From: Enoplolaimus lenunculus
Lineage: Eukaryota; Nematoda; Enoplea; Enoplida; Thoracostomopsidae
DNA: 64,000 bases
Direction: 5' to 3'
Assembly (NCBI GenBank): GCA_030248215.1
Contig: JASANG010003092.1
Location: 806,001-870,000, forward strand
The notes below the pieces were generated by a model that ran no database searches, was not told the DNA's origin, and was given only the letters and a program-made list of their open reading frames with translations. Position 1 is the stretch's first letter. Each line of letters opens with the position of its first letter. Of the stretch, positions 35,280 through 47,387 are shown piece by piece. Both the position numbers and the translations under genes were made by a program.

Positions 35280-35567
35280 GATTTCCTAGCTGCATGGTGA
35301 TGGCTGACGCCTCCTACGAGGGTGGCTACGATTCGGTAATTTCCTAGCTGGACGGTGATGGTAAACGCCTCTTATGAGGAAAGCTGTGATTCGGTATATA
35401 ATTTTCTAGTTGGATTTGTGATGGTAGCCGCCTCCCACGAGGGAGGCTGGGATTCGGTAATTCCCTTGCTGGATTGTGATGGTAATCACCTCCAACAAGA
35501 GAGGTTGCAATTCGAAACGTGGCTTGAAATTGAGAAAAATATATCATGTGAGAAAGAGGTCAACAAA
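35280..35567 (+). repeat. SINE-B copy with four tandem tRNA-like units
   Basis: Four direct units of about 58-61 bp start near 35282, 35340, 35402 and 35461. Each has a box A-like GGTGATGGTAAACGCCTC and a box B-like GGNTNNGATTCGGTAA stretch. The last runs into the SINE-B tail CATGTGAGAAAGAGGTCAAC. Confidence 0.65.
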
Positions 35568-36119
35568 CTACCATTACCACGAAGCGATGATTTAGCATAT
35601 AGACGAAACAGTAAACCCTCTATGAATTATAATTTTCTCGCATTTTTTCAAACTCTCTGTTATTCACCTGCAGCAACAATTAAATTTTCAATTTATGTTT
35701 CAACCAGGCACATTTGCCTAAGGAGCGAAAACACCGCATAGAGGTGTAATCAGAAAGATCAAAACTCTTTCAAACTCATTTAGTTGTTTGCGGCTAATAG
35801 GAAATTTTCAGATTATTATTTATTGTTTTGTGATTAAATTGCATATTTACATTTGTTATAACAAAATCAACATAGGCGCACGTTCTTTATTATATGGCAC
35901 TTCAAACTGGCGAAAACAAAATCTTTAATTTTCGAATAGGTTGTGGTACGGCTCGTAACTATATTAGCCATGTTATTACCGATGTATTAATATGTTTGCA
36001 ACCTTAATATCACGAAATTATAGTCTTGAAAATTGAATAATTTACACAGTTACATCTGGACAGAAATCGTTGTTTACAGCTTTAAACCGGCGCTGTTTCT
36101 ATTAGAAATCGGTTTTACC

Positions 36120-36625
36120 AAGAGTGCATGATACAAGAGTATGCAACTGTTGGGGTTCTGCATGGTACAAAATGTAACACCGGGCGTTGCGTTTTTGCCG
36201 ACCCCCTCTTGTTTCGGGGGGGAGGTCGTTGTCGCATGCAAAACCCTAAATTAAACTATAAGCGGATCATTGGTTCGCACAGGTTGTCCCCCCTCTAAGT
36301 AACGGGGGCGGGGTCGGTCGAAAACGCAACGCGTGCCGGGTATATACATTTTTTTCTACACAGAATGTACCCAGTTGCGTCTTGTTAAAGTATGCCTCAT
36401 CCACTCTTGGTTTTACCAAACGTGGATAATGACAAGAGTATGCAACTCTTGGGGTCCCGCATGGTGCAAAATGTACCAGCGGGCGTTGCGTTTTGGCCGA
36501 CCCCCGTTGTTTAGAGGGGGTCCCTATCAAATGAATACCCCTAAATTAAACTATAAGGGAGCATGTTGGCGCTGCTTACATGAAGTGTCATGGTTTGCAC
36601 CCGTTGTACCCCGGTTTAAGTAAGT
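36120..36625. repeat. Direct plus inverted (fold-back) repeat block
   Basis: AAGAGTATGCAACT, then GGGCGTTGCGTTTT and GCCGACCCCC, occurs at 36130-36215 and again at 36434-36515. Between them the reverse form (GGGGTCGG, AAAACGCAACGCG, GCCGGGTATATACATTTTT) appears at 36305-36355. Confidence 0.65.
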
Positions 36626-36894
36626 TAATGCTTTCTATTTTTAAGTGTAATGAAACTACTTAATAAAATATTTTTAAGAGCAAACCTTCTGTAACAGCAT
36701 GACATTATTCAACTATGCTACTTCCTCGTTTAATTAAATCACATTTTGTCAAAATTTGTAATTAGATTTCGCAAAATATTTCGTTCTATTAAAATAAAGT
36801 ACAAGATAGCGACAACAATGAGCAGCATGTAATTTCTAACCGGATGCTACACCAAAAAGCCTAAAATTTCTCACCGGTCAACGCCCGAGATGAA

Positions 36895-37265
36895 CAGGCC
36901 TGTAGTCAGCTCACCTTGCTTGGACGGCGAAAACATTTCAGGATGGGCATACAAGGGTTTTTAGTAACTTACATACAAAGGTTGAAAATTTTCTAGAGGA
37001 GCTAAAATTTTTCCAGGGGGAAACTGAACCCCTGACTACGGGCCTGAAAGCGTAGTAGCATCAAACTTTCAAAATCAGTTTTTAAATCATCAACAAGTGT
37101 ACCGGGTCCGTAGCCAATGGGGGTTAGGAAGAGTTCATTCACGAAGAAACATTTTACCCCCTAAAAAGTTCCAACCTAACTTGTTAGTTATAGAAAACGC
37201 TTGTATGCTTCTACCAAAAAATTTTAACCTCAAGCGAAATGAGCTGGCCACGGGATTGAATGTTA
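36895..37265. mobile_element. Two adjacent M2 MITE copies
   Basis: 36895-37046 (plus; CAGGCCTGTAGTCAGCTCAC to GACTACGGGCCTG) and about 37100-37260 (minus; GGTCCGTAGCCAATGGGGG to AGCTGGCCACGGGATTG). Confidence 0.6.
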
Positions 37266-37510
37266 TAAGGCACTGTATCAACAGGTGACACGAGTTTAAA
37301 CCCCATTCAAACATGTAAGTGTTCGGCGAAAAGAGCTTGCAGCTGCAACTTCGACGTATAATTATTTTTGAACGAACAAAATTTCACAAATTGTGGTGTA
37401 GCAGTAAAAGATGTTGCTGTAAAAACTTGCACGTGGAAATAAGGTTTTGCACATTACTTGAGATACGCCACTGTAAGATTTGTATAAATTTTACCTCAGA
37501 ATTTATTTTC

Positions 37511-37950
37511 ACAGCATACTTGAGTCACCCGAATAACAGTGAAGGGTAATAAAATAGGGCGTCTATTTTGAATCTAAAACAACACGAGAGCCCGTATCGC
37601 TAATTAGAGTCCGTTAGTGGATACAGTACATAAGTCCTAATAAGAGTTTATTACAGAGACCAAAGTAGGAGAATACTCTAGACTACTCAAAAATGTAACA
37701 CACACTCGGATAACCCCAGTAAAATGTTTATGAAACCCAGAGAAAAATATTTAAACCCGCATAGTAATCCTTCTAACGGAGCAAGTCAGTTCTTCCCAAG
37801 ATAAACAATATAACAAAGAGTGTTATGTTGGGTCTAAATATGAAAAGACTTAAAAATAAATAACATTCCGTAACCGAATACCAGCGGATGTATCCTCTGT
37901 AGAGGCAAAATAAACATCAGTCCTTCTATGTTATTGGTCAACTATACAGT
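37511..37950 (+). mobile_element. M3 MITE, degenerate
   Basis: CTTGAGTCACCCGAATAACA start, interior AATAACATTCCGTAACCGAA and GTAGAGGCAAAATAAACATC, weak right end near 37950. Confidence 0.55.
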
Positions 37951-38499
37951 ATTAAACCTTGACAGATCTATAACATTTTTAGCTGTCAAATCACAATGGT
38001 CTGATTAACTACATATTTAATTATACTTAAAGTTTATAATTTACGCAACAAATAATATAACGGATAAATGGTTTAACAAGGTGTCATTTTACAACGATGA
38101 ACCAATTTTGCACAGCAATTGTGTACATAAGGGTAGATGTCGAATTATACTTGCCTAACTACTTTAATTAACCGGATTTGCGTGGGTGCCGATCCAAATT
38201 TATGGTTCTCAATACAAATTTAAAGTCTAAGGAAATTTTAAATAAACTGCTGTAATTGCAAATTTAAATTTGCAAACTATATTTATTTAAATATTGATTG
38301 TGAATTGCAGAGGGTTCACATGCACCCCATTATTCAGAGCCTTCCGTTGCTTATGGTGGTTTACGCCACGCCACTTCCAAACACAAGTTTGTTGTGTCCG
38401 TGAAAGGCGTTGAAATTGAAAACTTTAAAGTTTAGCTTTTTGTTTACTTTTATTCTTTTAGTCTTCTCAACCATTGTTATTTTCATGGGAGTAACATTG

Positions 38500-38675
38500 G
38501 TATAATGTATATTCCTAAGTCTACGCCTACGCCATGAACTAAGCCTCGGCAAATAGCATATATAAGCCTATAACTAAGCGTGGGTGTAAGAATAATCCTA
38601 AGCAAAAAATTAGTTTAAAGCTTACGCTATTGCAATCCCGCCGAATCACGGTATGCCGCTTAAAGTAGCAGGCTG
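38500..38675 (-). mobile_element. M1-like degenerate copy
   Basis: CCTAAG-type units, AAGCAAAAAATTAGTTTAAA and TATGCCGCTTAAAGTAGCAG resemble the M1 core and right end, but the ends are eroded. Confidence 0.45.
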
Positions 38676-38886
38676 TTTTCTCGGTGGGGTCGATACCATT
38701 GCGTGAGCTGGTATTGATTAATTGGTTAATGTCAGTCTTTGAGATTGTTCCACTCTTTTATAGCCAGCATAGCAAGTACTGAAATGTTTTCTGATCAGAA
38801 ATTTTACCAAAGAAGTTAAATTATTGATTATATGAATATAAAGTTAACTTTCAATTGTAGCTGCTTTGAAAATTTAGTGGTCTTAT

Positions 38887-39092
38887 GGCCCATGTATAGA
38901 ACAGTCGCCGGATCGTTTTCCAGAGGAGCTGCAGTAGCGTCAGTTTAACCTTTGAATAAATTTTTTGCTTAGGCTTAGGCTTAGACTTAGGAATAGTCTC
39001 ATCCTTACGCTTAGGGTTAGGATTAATACACCTAGGCTTAGGCTTAGGAATATGCTTATACTACTGTTCCAACCCTGTTCTATACATTGGCC
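38887..39092 (+). mobile_element. M1 MITE, 'TATAGAACAG' end type
   Basis: TIRs GGCCCATGTATAGAACAG and CCTGTTCTATACATTGGCC enclose two TTAGGC blocks. No convincing target duplication is left. Confidence 0.7.
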
Positions 39093-39202
39093 AAATTTTC
39101 TAATGGTCTCATTCATTTGATTGCCTACAATGTTTAGAACTGTTTCACAATCCTAAGCCTAAGCCTAAACAAACTGCTGAAAATTTAGTAAGACACGATT
39201 GT

Positions 39203-39440
39203 TTAACCCTTTCTCACATCAGCTTCTCGAATGGGAGGCGTTTATTATCACCACTCAGTTATAGGAGCTTGACGCTCGATAACAAACGTGCTCTCTCGCC
39301 TTGTAGAGATTTAATACCGGGCATACGCGTAGTAAGTAATTGTTGCTTATTAGTTTTCGTGTAAACCGGTTGCGCTAGGTTGCTCACAGTATATTCCAAG
39401 TGAAAACGCGTTAAAAGACGCATATTACGCTGAATACTAC
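39203..39440 (-). repeat. SINE-B copy, degenerate
   Basis: Begins TTAACCCTTTCTCACAT and holds TTATTATCACCACTCAGTTA and GAGCTTGACGCTCGA as in the 11860 copy. The distal palindrome end has decayed. Confidence 0.5.
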
Positions 39441-39781
39441 TCCGAGTACGTCGCAGTAACACTCCATTTTTACAGGCATAACATTATGCAATTTTGTTGT
39501 TGTGTAAATTCTATAATTCAACAAAGTTTACACTTCAATCAACACAAAAATAGATTAATGAAAGGTTGAAAAAACTGCAATGCTAAATTTGGATAATTTC
39601 AAGCTATTAGGTTTTGGTAGAATTTTAAACCAGTTTTCTTGTGTTGCCAGCTGTAAAAATGTTAACCAAACCGCTTGCTACAAAAACCAAAAAACCGCAA
39701 AACGATTGTTTCTCCTAAATCTTTGGGCTGCTTCATTAAGGACGACCAAAATTTATAAACCAAGCGACGATTGCATGTCAG

Positions 39782-39850
39782 AGTTTTACTTCATCAATGC
39801 AGAGTCAAGCCTCATGGGACGAAGAGGTTGAAAATTTAGACGATTTGTGA
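39782..39850 (+). CDS. Candidate terminal coding exon of an unrecognised gene
   Basis: After GCATGTCAG an open segment of 22 codons ends in TGA, reading SFTSSMQSQ then ASWDEEVENLDDL. The acidic, Trp-containing tail looks like a genuine protein C-terminus rather than repeat. I could not assemble upstream exons or name a family. Low confidence. Confidence 0.22.
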   Translation, partial: SFTSSMQSQASWDEEVENLDDL

Positions 39851-39999
39851 CAAACTCTTTAACGAATGAAATGTCATAAAATTCTTAATTTTTCATGGTT
39901 TTATGTGCCACCCGCTGGAATATGTGAGCTCCGAACATGCAATGTTCCTTTCACAATAAGTATTACGCGCCTATACACCGTCAGAAAATACAAAATCCT

Positions 40000-42290
40000 T
40001 CAGCGCACAATGCGTTTGATGAAACTCAGTAGGTAATTCAGGACTACATGTACCCTTGTATGGCTCTATAATGCAAGATTAATATCGACTGGAGGTTGAT
40101 CGGCCAAAAATCTAACTTTTGAAGATTATTGTGGTTCGTTTATAACTTTACTATATTATACTTCAACCATAAGGCATCGTGTCTAGAACATTTTCGGTAA
40201 ATTAGAAAATTATTACATGTCTATTACTATTTAGCTGAAACTTTAAATATTTTCAATCAAATTTAAAGTTCAAATTTCAAAATGACCAATATCGACGTTT
40301 TATGGTTACTGAGGAGAAACAACCATTCAAAATATTTGCAATTAAAATGGCATTTCCAAAAGTAAACATCTCAAATGTTTTGAGGAAACAAGAAACAAGA
40401 CAAATACCAATTCTGTTGAGGTTGAGAAATATTCAAAAAAATCTGGCTAATTTTTTGCCAAAAACAACAGAAACACAATAGTTCGGAATTTGACGAACCA
40501 ATATAAAATTAGCATATCGGTTTCTGTGTTTGTCCGTTGGCCCAATATTTTATATAAACCAAATGCTATACCTTGCGCTGAAGAGATTATTTTTGATTTT
40601 ATATTTTCTGTCATGAATTACGTGTGCCTTATTCGTTCGCTACATACACCTCGAATAATTTTATTTGTTTCCAGCCAAACAGCCAGGGTTTTAATTAGGT
40701 GCGGGTACAACATCGTGTACCTAAAAACGATCAGCTGACGTTCAGCATTCACACCGCATGATTTATGCTTTATAAAAGTGTGGTAAGTGTGCTTATTTTC
40801 TTATTCAAAAATTTCGGGTGGTATAATTTTAAATGAAAATGGCATGGACCCCACTTTACAAATTGATTGAGACGGCCTGTATGCCGTCGTTTTTAAAATC
40901 ACTTTTGTTCCCGGGGCTTTTGTTTCAAAATTTTTTGATATTTTTGGAATCTTTAATATCCGGCTAAGTTGCACTTGTACCAGTTTTTATGTTAGCTATG
41001 AAAGGTCTCAAATATTTTATGCTTATTTCAGTAAAAGCATTGGAACTTACATTTCAGCTCCCTGAGAAGATATCTGCCGTTTTAACTGATTGATTCTCCG
41101 GGTTTCTTGACATTTTCTATTTTTGACTTCCATGTACAAAATGTTATCATGGATATTTGCATATGTATGCAATGTACATTAACTTATATTTTAAGCTAGC
41201 GTAAGTATAAATGCGCATTATTTAATTATCATATATTTCTCATAATGAAATAGGCTAACGTCTGTGTAGCGTAATTGGTTAGCAGTTTCGTTGGAAATAA
41301 AAATGTTTAAATTTTTTAACTTTTAACAGTGTGTAAATGTTCAGATTTTAGTAATTTTTAAAATTATATAAAAACAGCGATTTCGTTCACTTGGGTAGGT
41401 ATATAGAAAAACAAATTACAGCGAGAAGCTAAAAGAATCTTTTTAACACTTGATGTGGAGCATGACTCAATTTGGTTGGAGCCAATTGCTAAATATGTTC
41501 AGCCCATTTTGTTTGCCGCTCATACATATGTGGGAATTGTCCCGAACAAAGTTGCGTCACTTGGGCTTTCGTTGACGTTAATCCTTATGCAGGCATGTCA
41601 TGTGCACATTGCACCCCGTCTCTCTGATCCTTTCAGCGGCTGCTTGTTACTTTTGTGTAAAGAAAAGTGCATCTTGCTTCACGTTCGCTTGGCAGCTGCT
41701 TTTAATACTATACATATAACGCGAGGTATTTTCACATTGCACCTCCGTTCAGAAAATTCTGGATTCGCCACTGGTTGTTAGCCAGTATCGACGCGACTAA
41801 ATAACGACACGAAGTTAAAGTGCCATCTGCGAGACAAACTCCAAACAAAAGTTTGGCAATTTTCATTAAAACCACCGTCTTGCATTTTACATTGTTCCAA
41901 ACAGAGCCGCATTTTAATTTTAAAATTACTTTGTTTTCGAGAAATCGCTGCCGTAAGTTTTATTTTTTTTCTACAGGGTCCACAATAAGATGCCGAGCGG
42001 CGGTGTCAAATACCCGGCTACTCTAGCTGAATAATACCGAATTTAAATCATTTCAATTTGCAGATGGAATTTTGAAAAAAAATTGATAAATTAATTTTCA
42101 AGTACCCGCAATTAAAAATTGTTCAATATTTTCTTTTCAATCTGAATTTCGTTTTCCACCAGCTCGTCACATCCTATTGCGGACCCGGTATTCGTTGGAA
42201 TTCTGATATGGAAATATTTAAATGAGCAACAATGCACACATTTTGTTCAAAGACACGTTCCTTTCGAATGTTTTCTTAACGCTACATTCT
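40000..42290. other. AT-rich intergenic stretch before the GPCR
   Basis: No recognisable gene. The ORF at 41455-41781 has no domain signature, and its end (GAAAATTCTGGATTCGCCAC) is an M4-like terminus, so it is repeat-derived. Confidence 0.4.
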
Positions 42291-42395
42291 ATTGTAAACT
42301 TTGGATTAGGCTTAGGTTTAGGCTTTGTTTGCCGACCTTTAGGCACAATCTTACACATACGCTGTTGTTAAAGGGGCTACATCATTGGAATTTGG

Positions 42396-42583
42396 GTCCC
42401 ATGTAGCAGTAGCATAAGCATATTCCTAAGCGTAAGCCTAAGCCTAAAAGTTTAACTCTAAGTCTAAGCGTAAGAAATAGCTTACACCTAAACCTAATCC
42501 TAAGCAAAAAATAGTCTAACGCTTGAGCTTTAGTCGTAGTCTTAATACACAAAAACGTTCCGCCCCTGATCTTTACATGGGTC
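42396..42583 (-). mobile_element. M1 MITE with perfect 8-bp TSD
   Basis: GCCTAA-rich core; right end GTTCCGCCCCTGATCTTTAC, left end partly deleted. GAATTTGG repeats at 42388-42395 and 42584-42591. Confidence 0.75.
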
Positions 42584-42966
42584 GAATTTGGAATTATACG
42601 CATAGCTGTATATATCTGTATCATGGTTTCGTTTCTCTTCTTTCTCTATTATAAGTTGACCAGCAAAATTAGCTACAATAATAATTTGTGAGTAAATCGG
42701 CTACCAAATTTAAAATGCATCGAACGCGATTTGAAGATTAATAAAAAATTCATTTATCCGTAAATCTTGTAATAATTCCAAGCTCATGTTTAGGAATAAG
42801 CATTTAGTTTGTACTCACAGTTCAACAACAATTTCACAGAAATTCATACGTTTACAGTTGTAACATTGACGTAAACCATAGTTTCAGCTCGACAAATTTG
42901 CACTTTGTAAACTACTACTTCAGGTGCTTTAACGTTAATATCAAATAATTGATCAGTTAAATAATA

Positions 42967-43980
42967 ATGAATACATCACTGCAAGTAACTGCAAGCTCGA
43001 CTTCAAACACAACCGCCGACTGTATCAACTATTCTGAAGCGCATCCAGATCCGACCAACAGCATTACATCCGTCGCCATATTTGGCACGCTGTATTCGCT
43101 AATATTTGTGTTTGGAATGACCGGAAACTGTGCCGTTTTAATAATTACAACGCAAACTAAAAAGCTTCAAACTGCACAAAACGCACTCATTTCTAATTTA
43201 GCCCTCGCTGACATCCTTGTCTGTGTGACCGTTTTGCCGATTACGCCACTATTTATGATCAATAAAGTTTGGTATTTCGGACCGACACTGTGTCATATTT
43301 TCCCATGGCTTCAAGGTACTACAACGCTAGTGACAGGAATAACACTGGCAACAATAGCGATCGACAGGTGTGTAGCTGTACTGTTTATTAGACGAAAGTT
43401 TCGGCTTGGATATAACGGAACATGGTGCCTAATTGCAACAATATGGATCATTTGTGGGCTTGCTATCTTGCCGTACGCAGTGAACATGCAAATTAAACGC
43501 ATACCAGGGTATTGTGGCGAATTTTGCAGCGAAGTATGGCCGTCCGCTATTGTCCGCCGTGCGTTTTCAGCGTGCATATTTGTAATACATTTTATAGTTC
43601 CATTTGTTATAATTGCAATTTGTCATTGTATTTTGTGGTTTAAATTGAAAGCGTTAACAAGCAGGCGACAACGTAACAGCTCGACTGGATTTTTGATCCG
43701 AAGATTAACGCTAAAGCGAAGACGTTGTGTTGCGCTGGTGGTCGCTGTTATTGGACTGTACGGAATTTTTTGGTTACCATCGAATACTGTTATGCTTTTG
43801 AACGATTTTACTGATTTGTTAATAACAACGCGGTCGATATATTTAATTTATTTATCGGTTAACGGATGCTCGATGCTGTCGGTGATTGTGAACCCAATTC
43901 TCTACGTTTGGTTGAATCCACGGTTGAAAAAAGTTATTCAGTTCAAATTGGCGTTACGTGACGAACCGGCTGATCTGTAG
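42967..43980 (+). CDS. Rhodopsin-like (class A) GPCR, neuropeptide Y/NPF-receptor type, intronless
   Basis: A single 337-codon ORF with seven hydrophobic segments. Hallmarks seen: GN at 53-54 (TM1), NLALAD ending D82 (TM2), C109 at the top of TM3, DRC at 133-135 (variant of DRY), C183 and C187 in the second extracellular loop, P212 in TM5, FWLP at 268-271 (variant of CWxP) and NPILY at 309-313 (NPxxY). N-glycosylation sequons NTS (2), NTT (14) and NYS (21) sit in the predicted extracellular N-terminus. A basic third loop (KRRRC) precedes TM6. Known role of the family: plasma-membrane receptors for neuropeptides coupling to G proteins. Class A is certain; the NPY/NPF subgroup and the ligand are inference. 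Lack of introns contrasts with every other gene here and may reflect retroposition. Confidence 0.9.
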   Translation: MNTSLQVTASSTSNTTADCINYSEAHPDPTNSITSVAIFGTLYSLIFVFGMTGNCAVLIITTQTKKLQTAQNALISNLALADILVCVTVLPITPLFMINKVWYFGPTLCHIFPWLQGTTTLVTGITLATIAIDRCVAVLFIRRKFRLGYNGTWCLIATIWIICGLAILPYAVNMQIKRIPGYCGEFCSEVWPSAIVRRAFSACIFVIHFIVPFVIIAICHCILWFKLKALTSRRQRNSSTGFLIRRLTLKRRRCVALVVAVIGLYGIFWLPSNTVMLLNDFTDLLITTRSIYLIYLSVNGCSMLSVIVNPILYVWLNPRLKKVIQFKLALRDEPADL

Positions 43981-43989
43981 CCTGCGAGC

Positions 43990-44930
43990 TTGCTCATTTC
44001 ACCCATGTTAACTATTAACAGCCGAGTCAGTAAACCTAAGCCCTACTTAGTAAGCCTCTAAGACTTGACATAAACATAACCCTAAGTTTGTCAATCTTCA
44101 AGTTCCCATAGTCTTCCGGTGGATAGGCAGCTATACTTAACGAGGGCGGTTCATTTTATACGTTCGTTTGTGCAGCGGCGCCGGAAGCAAATTAATATTG
44201 CGGGGCACAGTGTTACCTAAAATGGTCGAATGCTAAAGAGTGTTATGTTGCTAAACCACATTGTTTTGCGAAAAAAATGTAACAGACAAGATGCTCCAGT
44301 AAAAAGAAGTACTCATTTTCATCACCACTCAAAATAAAATGGTTTATGTTATTCACTGCTAAATTATCAACGATATCAGGATAACTGCTCATTATCAGCA
44401 TGTGGTGTAATCGCTTTTGTGTTGACGTGGAATTCAACAATGCCGGACCAAACAGGGGTAGAGGAATTCCCTAAACTTCATGGTGGGGCCGCAACGTAAA
44501 GGTGGATTTACAATTTCTTGGTGTTTGTAAAATGAATCACATTTTGTTCGCCGCGGGAAATTATTTTTTGACGTTTTCTGCTCTAAAGTAGCTGAACAAC
44601 TTTATTTATTTAAACTGTTCTTGAATATTTCATTTCGGCTGAGTTATACTATGTAGGCCAGTGTATATTGCGAGCCGGAAAATTTGTTAAATTTTAGCAA
44701 CCTGGTGGTTATTTTAAGGTCTGTGTAGTGTGTGAAGTAATTAAAAGAATCACGGCAAGGTAAAGGAACGGTGGACCCTGTAGGAGAGGGCCACCAAATA
44801 AAGGCATGGAGAATGGCTGCTCCGACCCTGGACCTCACATAAATTGTAACGTTCAAAGCGTTGAAAAAAAGTTCGTTCCGGAGTTGCAATAGTTGCTGGA
44901 TTTGCCAAATAAAGTTTAATCAGCCTGAAA
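43990..44930. other. Noncoding 3' of the GPCR
   Basis: A weak telomere-like patch (AAACCTAAGCCCTACTTAGTAAGCC) at 44032-44065 and a possible AATAAA at 44333-44338 for the GPCR transcript; otherwise nothing recognised. Confidence 0.35.
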
Positions 44931-44936
44931 CATCAA

Positions 44937-45021
44937 TCATACTTCGTTAGCATCTTCGCTATATTCTTTTTCAAAAATCTGAAGCTCAGACGGATCAATT
45001 TCCTCATCATGACCGGTATTG
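44937..45021 (-). CDS. Candidate terminal coding exon of an unrecognised gene
   Basis: On the minus strand, after GCAAAAG, 27 codons run to TGA and include HDEEIDPSELQIF and EKEYSEDANEV. Composition is strongly protein-like (acidic, low-complexity-free). It lies 2.4 kb downstream of the THOC3 stop on the same strand, so it could be the end of a separate short gene. No other exon was recognised. Confidence 0.28.
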
Positions 45022-45539
45022 CTTTTGCATAAATGCGCGTTTTTCTAATTCATTATCCGTTTTCCGCCCTGGAATAAAGGTTTGAGTATGTACCAATCAA
45101 AATCATAGCGATACAACTTTTTGCGCAACTGTTTATTTTATTGCATTGCTATTGCGTGAACTATATATGATTTAATATGTACAATTTGTAATAAAATGTA
45201 TTTTTGCTGCCGTGATAATGCTCCGTTAGCATTCAACTGCAGCCTCGAACTGAGTTGGCTTCACCCTTAGTAGTGATTCAGGACCATGTTCGTTATTGGG
45301 GCCAACACACTGATAGAGGTAGAAGTGGGTGACACGATGTTTTGGAAAGCTAAATTTAAATTTAGGATTAAGCTTGTGTTTAGGCTTAAGAGTAGGTTTA
45401 CGGTTTGGTTTACCCTCATTTAACAAACAAGCCCGTATAGTTATTATCAGGGTACAAGAATCTACCTTAGGCTCCGGCAAAAATCGACTTTCCGCTCTGC
45501 TAAATATTTGTTGGAGGCACAGGCAATTTTGGTATTGAA

Positions 45540-46060
45540 ATTTTCCAATTTTACAAAAATTGGATCGTTCGGTGCATTCGGTGTTGACTTTTGGTACAAT
45601 TTTAACGAGTTAATTGTTGAATTTCTGAAAAAAACCGAACCAAATTTCTAACAACACTTCGAGAAATTTGCCAACATTAGCAAATGAAGCAGTATTTTAC
45701 TATATATCGTTCCACTTCAACCCTGTGCTTTAAACACACCTGCTCCTGCTCCGGTAAATCGGGTTTGACCTTCGGGGCAGCCGTTTTTTACCTCAGTTTT
45801 CACCCAGGTTAAAATCGGTTGAAGACAGGATGTGAACGGATTGTGAAAATAATGAAAACCGATAGTAATCAAAATAACGAAAACAGGAATCGAATACTGA
45901 AGCATAGTTTCAAATATTTTTTATTTTTCTGGAAACACAATTGAGGCGTGCCAACGTTCATCGGGCTTTCTAAAATTTTATAGAAAAAATAACGAATACA
46001 TTGATAATTTTTTACAGTTTTTGATGAATTTTGTAATTTTTATTTCATTTCGAAAAATTG
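45540..46060. repeat. Repeat related to 55010-55200
   Basis: TTGACTTTTGGTACAATTTT with AACAACACTT and flanking GGAGC/CCGG patches is shared with about 55040-55140 (TTAACTTTTGGTACAATTTA, AACAACACCTTAC). Confidence 0.45.
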
Positions 46061-46362
46061 CTGAAGCATAGCTTTGATTTTGTGCCAACACATACCATTT
46101 AAAAATCGTGCGTAAATTGTATTGCAAGTAAAGTCCAAGTTTTAACCACATAAAATCTGTCTGAGAAAATGCACATATAGTGTTCAAATCAACAAGATAT
46201 ACTAAAAATTCACGGTATATGCTAAAATGAAGACCGTAAAGAATGAACTTTTAACCAAGCAGAATGCAGAACCCTGAGCGATACGAAAACACTAGTCCAA
46301 AAACTTACTTATACCTACCGTATTGCACTCGCGGAAAAATGGTTCAGCCTCAGCTATACACC

Positions 46363-46477
46363 GGCCAATGTTACTTTCAGGGCCGTAGCAGTAGATTAAG
46401 CGTATTCCTAAACCTACTGTGAGCCTATTCCTTTACAGACCCACCAGAAACCGGCACGGCCTTAAAAGTAACGGGCC
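46363..46477 (-). mobile_element. M1 MITE, short internally deleted copy
   Basis: Ends GGCCAATGTTACTTTCAGGG and GGCCTTAAAAGTAACGGGCC with almost no GCCTAA core left. Flanks TATACACC and TATACATT match at 6 of 8. Confidence 0.65.
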
Positions 46478-47387
46478 TATACATTTAAGAACTTCACAAA
46501 GAAAAGCTATGCCCGATTGACCATTGATGCACTCTGTCTCGCTCAAAACTAGAAGAACAATAATTTTAATATACAATTATAATAACAACGGGTAATACCT
46601 ATACATAGGTAAATCTTTAGCACAACTGAAAAGGCAGAAACCAGACAAATCTCGGTGACCTTCAAATATTTGCGTTACACACAAATCACAGTATGTAGCT
46701 ACTGACCCAAAATCGATCTGCTTTCAATTAATAGTTGACTCCAATTAAGTGATCGCGCAGCCCACTTAATGTACATTTAGCAAATTATTTTCATAGTATT
46801 TTCACGCAAGCCTCCTTTGTCTATATAGTGGTAAATTGTATCATAGGATATTTACCGGAATATTACCAGGTATCATAGTAGATCCGGAGTTCTGCCTCCG
46901 GCTGAAAATCTTATTAGCCTCGAGTTCCGGCAAATTCGATGCTTTTCCTAATGTCTTGGACACTTCCTAAAACCACTCAGCTATAACACCCTAGCTTGCG
47001 CGAACATTATATACGATACTTTTGAAGTTTCAAAAAACACAGTCTACTAATTAGCATGGTACAACTGGAGGTGACAAAACAAAGCCGGAGTCCTACAAAT
47101 TTGGAGCCGAAACTGATGCAACATTAACACAACAAAAATTTTGAATTTGCTAATACCTGACAATATATTTTTTGCAAAACTTTGCAAAATTTGTTTTACA
47201 TAAAACTTCCATTTTGAGAAATTTCGACATGCAGTTAATGCCTTCAACATAGCCGCAAAGTTACAAAATTGAGGCTGAAGGCGCAACTTTTATAAAAGTA
47301 CGAAAATTTTCGCTACCGCAATTGCCGATTTTCTACCGGAGCTGGAGGCAGACATCAATTACGCAAACTTATGACTTCATAACGCAA

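Noticed and set aside
35355-35741. 128-codon plus ORF
   Set aside because: Its first half is the tandem tRNA-like module of a SINE-B copy; no protein domain.
36267-36623. ORFs on both strands with GPPL/RFRPTPPPLL residues
   Set aside because: They fall in the fold-back repeat block and mirror each other.
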